In this document: positions 27,317 through 34,849 of the stretch, in pieces
Position numbering within the stretch: position 1 is the stretch's first letter
How the letters are laid out: each line of letters begins with the position of its first letter
Assembly: GCA_937981765.1 (NCBI GenBank)
Contig: CALJOM010000002.1
Span: 310,001 to 374,000 of the forward strand
DNA: 64,000 nt
Source: an uncultured Bacteroidales bacterium
Lineage (GTDB): Bacteria; Bacteroidota; Bacteroidia; Bacteroidales; Salinivirgaceae
Direction of reading: 5' to 3'
Notes under the pieces: generated by a model
What the model saw: the letters and a program-made list of their open reading frames with translations, nothing else
The model's database searches: none
Told to the model about the DNA's origin: nothing
Translations under genes and position numbers: made by a program

Positions 27317-27345
27317 AAGGCCGCTTCAGTCTAAAAAGCGACCTT
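27317..27345 (-). terminator. Terminator hairpin after pckA
   Basis: AAGGCCGCTT (27317-27326) pairs with AAGCGACCTT (27336-27345), one mismatch. On the minus strand a short T-rich stretch follows. Confidence 0.55.
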
Positions 27346-27369
27346 CATGAAATTACTATGGGTTAGAAA

Positions 27370-29022
27370 TTATTTCCCGGGACAAGCTTTAATAATTTGA
27401 GGATTGAGATTATGGGAGCCATACGCCTTATCGAATTGCTCGCTGAATTTTCCAGCAAGCATACGGGCTGTTTTCTCGTAATCTTCTTTGTCGGCCCAGG
27501 TATTTTGGGGAATCAATATTTCGCCAGGAACGTCGGGGCAGTAGAGAGGAATGTAAACATGGAAATGCGGGTCTTGAGTATATTCCACATTGTCCAATTG
27601 GCCAGAAAGAGCCGCGTTAACCATTGCTCTGGTATACCGTAGTTTAATCCGCGAGCCGACACCATATTTACCGCCACTCCATCCGGTATTAACAAGGAAA
27701 ACCCGAACGTTGTGTTTTTTCAGTTTTTCTCCCAGCATTCCGGCATAAACATCTGGTTGTGCCGGCATAAACGGGGCACCAAAAAAGCGACTGAACGTAA
27801 CCTGGGGTTCGGTAACACCGGTTTCGGTACCTGCCAGTTTGGAAGTGTATCCCATCATAAACCAAAGCATGGCCTGGTATTCATCCAATTTGGAGATCGG
27901 AGGAATTACTCCATAAGCATCGGCAGTTAGGAATAGTATAGTGGAAGGATGTCCCCCAACCGATGACTTTTTTATGTTGCTTAGAAAAGATAAAGGAAAA
28001 GAAGCCCTGCTGTTTTCAGTTAAACGCGAGTCGAAGTAATCTACTTTACCGTTTGGGAAAACCATCGCGTTTTCGACAATAGCTCCATGATTAAGATAGT
28101 TGTCGGTGTGCATCACAGCGTTCCAGATCTCTGGCTCTGCTTCGGGTGTTATGTTTATCATTTTTGCGTAGCAGCCGTTTTCAAAATTGGCAATTCCTTT
28201 GTCAGACCATCCGTGTTCGTCGTCACCTAGAAGTGCGCGGGTCGGATCGGCCGAAAGTGTGGTTTTTCCGGTCCCCGAAAGTCCAAGAAGTAGTGCCGTA
28301 CGACCATCTGTCCCCTCGTTGGCGGAGCAGTGTAGAGGTAAAATGCCCTCAAGAGGAAGATAATAGTTCATAACTGTAAAAATCAGCTTCTTCATACTTC
28401 CCATGTACGAAGAGCCAAAAACAATTCCTACCCGGCGGTCGAAATCAATAACTACCGCCATATCGCTGGTAACACCCGGTTTAAATTCACGAAGTCGTCC
28501 GGTGTATCGTTCCCGGCTTAATTTGTGGTCCGGAATGGATAGTAAGGTAAAGGGCTTTTGTGCAAAAATACTTTTGTTAATGTCGTTAGGTATCGGTCGA
28601 AACATGTTGTCGCAAAACAGCCCCGAAAGTGCTTTATAAGTAATGGTTTTAACCGGAAGAGCATACTCTGAGTCGGCACCTACGGCACGATCGAGTTCAT
28701 AAATTTCTGTCGAGTCTTGAAGTACTTTGAGAGCATCTTCAAAGAGCATATCAAACGTCTCGGGTTCCATAGGTAGATTGTTGGGCGACGTCCAATCAAT
28801 CAGATGCGCACTTTGCGGGTGTTTTACCAGATATGTATCCTTGGGGCTTCTTCCGGTCGATTCAGGCGATGTCCAAGTGGCAAGGGCTCCACATTGCATT
28901 ACTAAAGCTTCGCGATTTTCAACACTTAACCGGATAAGTTCTTTTCGTTCAGGGTTCTTTTTAACTCCTCGATGGTTTAATAGCAGGTTTTGGATCTTGG
29001 CTTTGAATTTGGGAGCTTCCAT
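27370..29022 (-). CDS. pckA: Phosphoenolpyruvate carboxykinase (ATP)
   Basis: A 550-residue ATP-type PEPCK, interconverting oxaloacetate + ATP and PEP + CO2 + ADP. The kinase-1a P-loop GLSGTGKTTLSADP and the following LLGDDEHGW metal site (kinase-2) are intact, as are the substrate residues in ESTGRSPKD and MGSMKKLIF. In fermenting Bacteroidota this enzyme usually works towards oxaloacetate, fixing CO2 on the way to succinate and making ATP. The ATG at 29022 gives a normal length. It has its own terminator and is separated from the lipoprotein gene upstream by another. Confidence 0.95.
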   Translation of the reverse strand: MEAPKFKAKIQNLLLNHRGVKKNPERKELIRLSVENREALVMQCGALATWTSPESTGRSPKDTYLVKHPQSAHLIDWTSPNNLPMEPETFDMLFEDALKVLQDSTEIYELDRAVGADSEYALPVKTITYKALSGLFCDNMFRPIPNDINKSIFAQKPFTLLSIPDHKLSRERYTGRLREFKPGVTSDMAVVIDFDRRVGIVFGSSYMGSMKKLIFTVMNYYLPLEGILPLHCSANEGTDGRTALLLGLSGTGKTTLSADPTRALLGDDEHGWSDKGIANFENGCYAKMINITPEAEPEIWNAVMHTDNYLNHGAIVENAMVFPNGKVDYFDSRLTENSRASFPLSFLSNIKKSSVGGHPSTILFLTADAYGVIPPISKLDEYQAMLWFMMGYTSKLAGTETGVTEPQVTFSRFFGAPFMPAQPDVYAGMLGEKLKKHNVRVFLVNTGWSGGKYGVGSRIKLRYTRAMVNAALSGQLDNVEYTQDPHFHVYIPLYCPDVPGEILIPQNTWADKEDYEKTARMLAGKFSEQFDKAYGSHNLNPQIIKACPGK

Positions 29023-29114
29023 AGATTGGATATTTTTTTTGAATTTGGTTAAAATTTAAAAGAGCAAATTTACGCTGTTTTTTGGTTTATTCAAACGTTT
29101 GCGGTAAAAAATAT

Positions 29115-29141
29115 CAAGGCATACCAGAAAGGTATGCCTTG
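29115..29141 (-). terminator. Rho-independent terminator after the Hsp20/lipoprotein genes
   Basis: CAAGGCATACC (29115-29125) pairs perfectly with GGTATGCCTTG (29131-29141), 5-base loop. On the minus strand it is followed by a TATTTTTT tail. Confidence 0.85.
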
Positions 29142-29165
29142 GGTGTTATGTTGAATAATTGCTAA

Positions 29166-29633
29166 TTATTGCTTGTATCGTCTGCTTTGAGGCGGATAGA
29201 ATTCCTGAAAAAATCTGTTTCTAATGGAATCCATTTCATGGAATAGCTCATTTATCATTTGTTGGTCGCGCCAAATTCGGCTGCTAAATAGGTCATATCC
29301 GAAAAAAGGATTGAAAAACAGAGAATCGTACATTCGAAACGGGTTTTTGCGCAAATAATTGGGAGTTAAAAAAGGATCTTCAAACAATGGATTGATTCTG
29401 AATACGTTCAATAGGCTGTCCCATGGAATGGATTTGTAATTATCCGATGAGTAATATTGAATATATGTTGAATCGTAGCGAATAAGATTTCCATGTTCAT
29501 CATACTCCCTGGTAACTTTAATGTCGGTTTTGGGAGAAATATTTTTTCCATCGCTGTTGCTTTGACTGTGTAACTGGCATCCGGTGATTAATAGAAGTAA
29601 GCTTATCACCGATATAACACCCCACCTTTTCAT
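29166..29633 (-). CDS. Small lipoprotein downstream of Hsp20 genes
   Basis: A 155-residue lipoprotein: signal MKRWGVISVISLLLLITGC with Cys19 as the lipidated residue. The mature part is acidic and aromatic (FRINPLFEDPFLTPNYL, FFNPFFGYDLF) and ends in basic residues. No known domain is evident. It lies 25 bases after the second Hsp20 gene and ends in a shared terminator, so it probably belongs to the same heat- or envelope-stress unit. That is an inference from position. Confidence 0.6.
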   Translation of the reverse strand: MKRWGVISVISLLLLITGCQLHSQSNSDGKNISPKTDIKVTREYDEHGNLIRYDSTYIQYYSSDNYKSIPWDSLLNVFRINPLFEDPFLTPNYLRKNPFRMYDSLFFNPFFGYDLFSSRIWRDQQMINELFHEMDSIRNRFFQEFYPPQSRRYKQ

Positions 29634-29658
29634 AGCACTATGGTTTAAACGTACAAAA

Positions 29659-30099
29659 CTATTTTATTGGAATTGTTTTTTTAGTTGCCATTGCTTCGGC
29701 TTTTTTGCCTACCACTATGGTCAGAATTCCGTTTTTGAGTTCGGCATGAATTTTCTCTTCATCGGCATAGTCTGGCAAATGGTAAGCGCGATAGAATTTT
29801 TGATAACTGAATTCACGACGAATCCAATGTTTTTCGTTGGATTCTCCTTTGTTTTGTTTTTCAGCATGGATAACCAGGCATTGATTTTCCACACGAACAT
29901 TGATTTCTTTGCGGTCGAACCCTGGCAATGCTATTGATAATTCAATAGCTTTTTCATCATCAGAAATCTTACTTGCTGGAGTTTGCCCGTTAATTTTCAA
30001 CAGTGAAAATGGTTTTTCAAACAATCGTTTAACTATTGCGGGCAGTTTGGGTTTGGGGATGATTGCTGGTTTCATAGTCGTAAGTTTTACATTCAACAT
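29659..30099 (-). CDS. Small heat-shock protein (Hsp20/alpha-crystallin), second copy
   Basis: A 146-residue Hsp20 holdase. The alpha-crystallin domain spans about 45-135 (ELSIALPGFDRKEINVRVE ... NGILTIVVGKK). The N-terminus is proline- and lysine-rich and the end ATKKTIPIK carries the IPI tail motif that docks in the dimer groove. Two starts are possible, 30099 (MLNVKLTTM) and 30075 (MKPAIIPKP); I keep the longer. It follows the other Hsp20 gene after a hairpin and is only distantly similar to it, so they are old paralogues rather than a fresh duplication. Confidence 0.85.
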   Translation of the reverse strand: MLNVKLTTMKPAIIPKPKLPAIVKRLFEKPFSLLKINGQTPASKISDDEKAIELSIALPGFDRKEINVRVENQCLVIHAEKQNKGESNEKHWIRREFSYQKFYRAYHLPDYADEEKIHAELKNGILTIVVGKKAEAMATKKTIPIK

Positions 30100-30122
30100 T
30101 TGTTGTTTTGAGTTGTTTTGAT

Positions 30123-30153
30123 AAGTAGCCGGATATTTTAGTTCCGGCTACTT
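30123..30153 (-). terminator. Hairpin between the two Hsp20 genes
   Basis: AAGTAGCCGG (30123-30132) pairs perfectly with CCGGCTACTT (30144-30153), 11-base loop. No T run follows on the minus strand, so it may be a leaky terminator or mRNA processing/stability element that sets the ratio of the two chaperones. Confidence 0.5.
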
Positions 30154-30173
30154 AAACCATGTTGAGTGGTTAA

Positions 30174-30611
30174 TTATTTAATCTCGATTTTACGAGCTGG
30201 TTTGGGTTTAGCTTCCTCTTTTTTCGGGATAGAGAGATGTAGAATACCGTTTTCATACTTAGCTTCAATCTTGTCGCTCTCTACCGTAGCTGGAAGAGTG
30301 AAGGTGCGCTTGAAGGATTGATAGCTAAATTCACGATGTGTGAATTGTTGTCCATCTTTAGTTTCGTTTTCAACTCTCTTCTCAGAGGAGATGGTGAGGA
30401 TATTATCGTTAACCTCTACATTAAACTCTTCCTTATTAAAACCAGGAGCTGCCACTTCTACTTCATACCCATTGTTGTCCTCCTTAATATTAACAGATGG
30501 AAGAGTTGTGTTTGTGCTCGAAAAGTTTAGACGAGCCAGGTCGAACAGGTCGTTTTCGAAAAAGTTCTCTAACAATCTTGGCAGTGATGTGTTTACTCTC
30601 ATCAGTGTCAT
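30174..30611 (-). CDS. Small heat-shock protein (Hsp20/alpha-crystallin), first copy
   Basis: A 145-residue Hsp20 chaperone that holds unfolding proteins. The crystallin domain spans about 40-130 (YEVEVAAPGFNKEEFNVEV ... YENGILHLSIPKK), and the C-terminal KIEIK supplies the I-x-I motif. The start is decided by an unusually good Shine-Dalgarno for this phylum, AAGGAGG at 30620-30626, 8 bases before the ATG. It is the first gene of the Hsp20-Hsp20-lipoprotein group, read from the divergent 336-base gap. Confidence 0.88.
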   Translation of the reverse strand: MTLMRVNTSLPRLLENFFENDLFDLARLNFSSTNTTLPSVNIKEDNNGYEVEVAAPGFNKEEFNVEVNDNILTISSEKRVENETKDGQQFTHREFSYQSFKRTFTLPATVESDKIEAKYENGILHLSIPKKEEAKPKPARKIEIK

Positions 30612-30947
30612 AGCTTCTTCCTCCTTTCTTAATTTGGTTGTTTTTCACCTTTTATTTTGCAAACTAAATTCCAAAAAAGCTATTTTAAATTCATTTTAAA
30701 ACCTAACATATTGTATAACAGTATGTTACATATTGATTTGTAAAACAATTATCTGCCAAAACGACACTTGCGTAGTATAGTATAAGTGTCAATATGACAA
30801 GGTGAGTTTGATAATGAATTTATAAATATCAGTAAATAAATATTTTACGATACTAAAATTCAATAAGCATACAGGAAATTTTTTCAGAACCTGATTTATT
30901 CTTATAAAGTATTTAATTTTGAGATTTCTAAGTCAGAATCATGAATT
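30612..30947. promoter_or_regulatory. 336-base divergent intergenic region with repeat elements
   Basis: This gap between hsp20 and the symporter gene contains no coding frame I can support. It holds a direct repeat, TAACATATTG (30704-30713) and TTACATATTG (30726-30735), starting 22 bp apart. It also holds an inverted repeat GACACTT (30763-30769) / AAGTGTC (30784-30790) with a 14-base spacer, and long A/T-rich stretches. These are candidate operator sites for heat-shock or transporter control. Confidence 0.45.
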
Positions 30948-32228
30948 ATGAAAATGTTTAAAATGTCGCTTCGGTCGCAAATCTTGGTTAGTTTATTTTT
31001 AGGAGTCGGTTTGGGCATGTTGGCTATTCACTTTGGATTTCAAAAGTTGGTGGTTGACTGGATAAAACCTTTTGGCATAATATTCCTGAATTTACTTAAA
31101 ATGTTGGCTATTCCGTTGATTTTTGTTTCGCTTATACAGGGGATTTCCAGTATTTCTTCGTTAACACAATTATCGAGGATTGGATTCCGAACCATTACGC
31201 TATATTTAATCACTACCATTATAGCGGTTAGTGTCGGGTTGATTTGGGTTAATATTATTAAACCTGCCGAATCGTTTCCGGCAGATCAACGTGAGCCATT
31301 AATTGAAGCGTATAGTCAGCGTATTTCTAGCGTAAAATGGGAGGAAACAAAATCGCGTTCACCGCTTGATTTTTTGGTTGACATTGTTCCAGAGAATTTG
31401 GTAAATGCAGCTTCGGAAAATCGAAACATGCTACAAATGATTTTCTTTGCTATTCTGTTCGGAAGCGCCATGGTGGTGGTTGGAACTGTAAAAGCAAAAC
31501 CTTTGATAGAATTTTTTACAGCCACAAACTTAGTGTTTATCAAGGTGATAAATATTATAATGATCTTAGCTCCCCTGGGCGTTTTTGCTATTCTGGCTTC
31601 AGTATTGGTTGAAACAGCTGGAGATTCTGTAGTTTCATCTTTCAACGTACTAAAGGCGTTAGGCATGTATGCTTTGACGGTAATTGTTGGGTTAGCAACG
31701 CTTATTTTTATTATTTATCCGTTGTTGTTGGCGCTTTTTTCTTCAGTTAGAATCAAGGACTTTTATAAAGGAATATTACCTGCTCAGATGGTTGGGTTCA
31801 CTACAAGTTCCAGTGTTGCAACACTGCCGGTAACTATGCAACAGTGTGAGGAGCAATTAAAATTAAATCCCTCTACGGTATCGTTTGTAATCCCCGTTGG
31901 TGCCACAATTAACATGGATGGAACATCTTTATATCAGGCTGTTGCAGCTGTGTTTATTGCATCGGTTTTTGGTATTGAACTAACGTTGAGCCAGCAATTA
32001 ATTATTGTGCTAACCGCTACGCTTGCGTCCATTGGTTCGGCTGGAGTTCCAAGTGCTGGAATTATCATGCTGGTAATTGTGCTTGAAACATTACATATTC
32101 CCGCAGCCGGTGTGGCATTAATTTTTGCTGTTGATCGGCCTTTGGACATGTTTCGCACTACGGTTAATATTACAGGCGATTGTCTTATTTGTTCAATAGT
32201 TGATAAATCGTTAAATCGTGTACAATGA
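30948..32228 (+). CDS. Dicarboxylate/amino acid:cation symporter (DAACS, GltP/DctA-like)
   Basis: A 426-residue inner-membrane secondary transporter driven by Na+ or H+, for glutamate/aspartate or C4-dicarboxylates. The HP1 serine loop TSSSVATLPVT, the TM7 motif NMDGTSLYQ, the HP2 loop GSAGVPSAG and the TM8 motif DRPLDMFRTTVNITGD are all present. The NMDGT motif implies sodium coupling. Its stop overlaps the next small gene (ATGA), so three genes here are probably one transcript. Confidence 0.9.
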   Translation: MKMFKMSLRSQILVSLFLGVGLGMLAIHFGFQKLVVDWIKPFGIIFLNLLKMLAIPLIFVSLIQGISSISSLTQLSRIGFRTITLYLITTIIAVSVGLIWVNIIKPAESFPADQREPLIEAYSQRISSVKWEETKSRSPLDFLVDIVPENLVNAASENRNMLQMIFFAILFGSAMVVVGTVKAKPLIEFFTATNLVFIKVINIIMILAPLGVFAILASVLVETAGDSVVSSFNVLKALGMYALTVIVGLATLIFIIYPLLLALFSSVRIKDFYKGILPAQMVGFTTSSSVATLPVTMQQCEEQLKLNPSTVSFVIPVGATINMDGTSLYQAVAAVFIASVFGIELTLSQQLIIVLTATLASIGSAGVPSAGIIMLVIVLETLHIPAAGVALIFAVDRPLDMFRTTVNITGDCLICSIVDKSLNRVQ

Positions 32229-32413
32229 GCTCAATTATCAAGAAACTTAAACTAGCAGGTATTTCTGCCTTCATTATTGCATTTATAGCCACCTTATTCA
32301 ATGTTTATCAGTCAATTCCAATTCTAGAGCATGTAAAAATTACATTTGTTGTCTTTTTTATTTGGTTTCTAATCATTTTTTTGCTATTATTGTTTTTAGG
32401 ACTTAAAAAATAA
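32225..32413 (+). CDS. 62-residue two-helix membrane protein
   Basis: A tiny, almost wholly hydrophobic protein with two membrane segments (about 12-28 and 40-60) and lysine-rich ends. Its ATG overlaps the stop of the symporter gene by four bases, which means translational coupling. No family is recognised. The overlap and co-expression suggest an accessory subunit or regulator of the symporter, which is inference. Confidence 0.6.
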   Translation: MSSIIKKLKLAGISAFIIAFIATLFNVYQSIPILEHVKITFVVFFIWFLIIFLLLLFLGLKK

Positions 32414-32420
32414 ATTGGTT

Positions 32421-32693
32421 ATGGCGAGTATTCGGCAATTAAAAAAGATTATCAACGGTATTATCGATGAGTTGAACTACGATATTGAACTATTTGTAGG
32501 TTTAAATCTCGATAGAAATCATTACGAATCACAACAACTTTACGAGGAGGTTTATTTGACAAGGGTGAAATATCTTGAAAAAATTAAACAAAAGGGCTTA
32601 ACTAAAGTTGAATACCGGCAAATTCTTGATGAATTCATTAAAGAGGTTGACGAACTAAATCGAAAATTGGTTCAGATAATTAATAAGTCGTAG
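32421..32693 (+). CDS. Small helical cytosolic protein of unknown function
   Basis: A 90-residue charged, fully helical protein (MASIRQLKKIINGIIDELNY..., ending LVQIINKS). It has no signal or membrane segment. It starts 7 bases after the small membrane protein and ends at a terminator, so it is the last gene of the symporter unit. I do not recognise a named family. The ATG at 32421 is preferred over a TTG two codons upstream. Confidence 0.65.
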   Translation: MASIRQLKKIINGIIDELNYDIELFVGLNLDRNHYESQQLYEEVYLTRVKYLEKIKQKGLTKVEYRQILDEFIKEVDELNRKLVQIINKS

Positions 32694-32719
32694 ACTTTTG
32701 GTGAAATTTAATTTGCATC

Positions 32720-32752
32720 ACTCCTTTTCCGTATGAGAAGGAGTATTTTTTT
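32720..32752 (+). terminator. Rho-independent terminator after the symporter unit
   Basis: ACTCCTT (32720-32726) pairs with AAGGAGT (32738-32744), 11-base loop, then ATTTTTTT. Confidence 0.85.
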
Positions 32753-32757
32753 GTCTA

Positions 32758-32780
32758 TTTTACAATGCTCTGTTGTAAAA
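32758..32780. promoter_or_regulatory. Perfect inverted repeat TTTTACAA-N7-TTGTAAAA upstream of the MFS gene
   Basis: Two perfect 8-base arms (32758-32765 and 32773-32780) with a 7-base spacer, 81 bases before the MFS ATG and just after the preceding terminator. It is low in GC and lacks a T tail on either side fitting a terminator, so it looks like a dimer-binding operator. Confidence 0.5.
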
Positions 32781-32860
32781 AAATACCAAAAATCGATACA
32801 ACCAAACGTAATAAAATATACTTTAGCAGGCAAAATATTTAACCATTAATTGTAAACCCC

Positions 32861-34258
32861 ATGACTGAGACAATCAAAAAATCATTGCGAGATTCGGCGA
32901 CTGCCCGCTGGATTGTATTATCGCTTATTTCTTTGACAATGTTTTTTGCATATTTCTTTGTGGATGTGGCAGCTCCTTTGCAAAAACTTTTGGAGACCAA
33001 CTACAAGTGGAGCCCTGAAGTTTTTGGAATGCTTGGTGGCAGTGAGTTTTTTCTTAATGTATTTGCTGGATTTTTAATTATATCGGGAATTATTCTCGAT
33101 AAAATGGGCATTCGGTTCACCATGATCACCGCTGGTACTACCATGGTAACAGGTGGTCTAATTAAGTATTACGCCTTAACGGAAGCTTTTGCCGGAACCG
33201 GCTTGGCACATTGGTTGGGATCGTTTTTAACTGAAATACCTGCAAGCGCCAAATTAGCTTTCTTTGGTTTTGCTATATTCGGTATTGGTGTTGAAATGGC
33301 CGGAATAACTGTTTCAAAAACCATTGTTAAATGGTTTCGTGGGAAAGAAATGGCTTTGGCCATGGGATTAGAGATGGCGTTAGCACGTTTAGGAGTTTTT
33401 GCTGTATTTCAATTAAGTCCTGTTTTTGCTGAAAAAGGTGGTGTGTCCAACTCTGTTTATTGGGGAGTAGCCTTTTTGTGTATAGGGTTTATCACATTCT
33501 TTGTTTATACGTTTATGGATAGAGTTCTCGACAAAGAAATTGCCGATGACGCATCGAAAGATCCATCGGAAGAATTTAAACTTTCCGACATTTGGGTTAT
33601 TTTTACTAATCCTGGATTTCTTGCTATTGCAGGGTTGTGTGTGCTTTTTTATTCGGCAATTTTCCCATTTCAAAAGTTTGCAACCGATATGTTAGCCTCA
33701 AAACTCGATATTGATATTGCAACAGCAGCCGAATATGTTTCATATTTCCCCATTGGAGCCATGATTTTAACTCCTTTTATCGGCTTTTTCCTCGATAAAA
33801 GAGGCTATGGTGCAAGTATGATGATGTATGGTGCAATTCTGCTTATGGTTTCTCATTTAATATTCGCTTTAGTTCCTGAAGCGGCTTTCACAAAACCTGT
33901 TGCATTAGGGACTATAGTTATTTTAGGAGTTGCATTCTCTTTGGTCCCCGCCTCTATGTGGCCCTCAATTCCTAAGGTTGTGGAGGATCGTTATCTAGGC
34001 TCGGCCTATGGATTAACTTTCTGGATTCAGAATATGGGATTATTTGGTGTTCCAATCTTAATTGGATGGGCTCTTTCTACTACTAACCCCGGAGTATCGG
34101 AGCAAATCAAAGCCGGTGTTGAAGGAGTGAAATATAATTATATGGTTCCGGAATTAATTTTTGCCGGATTTGGATTCTTTGCTTTTGTGCTTAGCTTTTA
34201 CCTTAAGCATATCGATCGTAAGAAAGGATATGGTCTCGAATTGCCAAATAAAAAGTAG
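32861..34258 (+). CDS. MFS transporter, MFSD1-like
   Basis: A 465-residue major-facilitator carrier with about twelve membrane helices. The first half has GSEFFLNVFAGFLIISGIIL followed by DKMGIR (motif A-like); the second half has PASMWPSIPKVVEDRYLGSAYGL, close in wording to the MFSD1 group, whose animal member exports dipeptides from lysosomes. The bacterial substrate is unknown; peptide uptake or export is a reasonable guess. A near-perfect TAnnTTTG box (TACTTTAG, 32817-32824) and an inverted repeat lie upstream. Confidence 0.75.
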   Translation: MTETIKKSLRDSATARWIVLSLISLTMFFAYFFVDVAAPLQKLLETNYKWSPEVFGMLGGSEFFLNVFAGFLIISGIILDKMGIRFTMITAGTTMVTGGLIKYYALTEAFAGTGLAHWLGSFLTEIPASAKLAFFGFAIFGIGVEMAGITVSKTIVKWFRGKEMALAMGLEMALARLGVFAVFQLSPVFAEKGGVSNSVYWGVAFLCIGFITFFVYTFMDRVLDKEIADDASKDPSEEFKLSDIWVIFTNPGFLAIAGLCVLFYSAIFPFQKFATDMLASKLDIDIATAAEYVSYFPIGAMILTPFIGFFLDKRGYGASMMMYGAILLMVSHLIFALVPEAAFTKPVALGTIVILGVAFSLVPASMWPSIPKVVEDRYLGSAYGLTFWIQNMGLFGVPILIGWALSTTNPGVSEQIKAGVEGVKYNYMVPELIFAGFGFFAFVLSFYLKHIDRKKGYGLELPNKK

Positions 34259-34271
34259 GAATCAACGCTTT

Positions 34272-34318
34272 AAATAGAAACAGCGGTTAGGCTTTAAGCC
34301 TAACCGCTGTTTCTATTT
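34272..34318 (+). terminator. Very long perfect hairpin after the MFS gene
   Basis: Bases 34272-34294 are an exact reverse complement of 34296-34318: 23-bp arms around a single central base, with a T-rich right end. It serves as the MFS terminator, and its length is unusual. Confidence 0.8.
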
Positions 34319-34343
34319 TTGATCTAGGAGCTGGATTAAAATA

Positions 34344-34367
34344 AAAAAGGAGGTTCCCCTCCTTTTT
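34344..34367. terminator. Bidirectional terminator facing the HU gene
   Basis: AAAAAGGAGG (34344-34353) pairs with CCTCCTTTTT (34358-34367), 4-base loop. A/T runs on both sides allow it to end HU transcription on the minus strand and backstop the MFS gene. Confidence 0.85.
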
Positions 34368-34387
34368 AGTTTTCTCGTTTGAATCTC

Positions 34388-34660
34388 TTATTGGATGCCG
34401 CCGGATAGTTCGTTTCCTGCTTTAAATTTGATAGTCTTTTTGGCAGGAATATTAATGGGCTTACGGGTTTTGGGGTTCATTCCTTTGCGAGATTTCCTCT
34501 CAGCTACTGAGAAAGAACCAAATCCAACCAAACCTACTCTGTCACCGGCTTTCAGTGCCTCGGAAACGGCTTCCATAAAGGCATCCAATGCTTTTTTAGT
34601 GTCAGCTTTGGTTAGGCCAGCTTTTGCTGCCATGGCATCGATTAGTTCTGCTTTGTTCAT
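34388..34660 (-). CDS. HU family DNA-binding protein
   Basis: A 90-residue histone-like protein that bends and compacts DNA as a dimer. The sequence follows the HU pattern throughout: MNKAELIDAMA, GDRVGLVGFGSF, the beta-arm region RKSRKGMNPKTRKPINIPA with the intercalating proline, and KTIKFKAG near the end. It has a canonical promoter and its own terminator, as expected for an abundant protein. Confidence 0.95.
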   Translation of the reverse strand: MNKAELIDAMAAKAGLTKADTKKALDAFMEAVSEALKAGDRVGLVGFGSFSVAERKSRKGMNPKTRKPINIPAKKTIKFKAGNELSGGIQ

Positions 34661-34702
34661 AACATTTAGTTTTTAAAGTACTACATAAACTGCTCTTCAC
34701 TG

Positions 34703-34733
34703 CAAATATATAGTAAAAACGAACTATTGCAAA
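34703..34733 (-). promoter_or_regulatory. Canonical Bacteroidota promoter for HU
   Basis: On the minus strand TTTG (34733-34730), a 19-base spacer, then TATATTTG (34710-34703). A full match to the consensus, 42 bases before the HU ATG. Confidence 0.75.
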
Positions 34734-34849
34734 TTTTTTTTTAAAAATTTCCACGAATTTTTGATTTTTTATGCATTCACTATAAGCAATATAGGTGTTT
34801 TTCATGTTCAGGAGTAATTAATATAACGATATAAACTATTTATAATCAA

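Noticed and set aside
29584-29937. Plus-strand 117-codon hydrophobic frame across the Hsp20/lipoprotein genes
   Set aside because: It is the antisense of the Hsp20 gene and the lipoprotein signal peptide; the hydrophobicity is a by-product of that.
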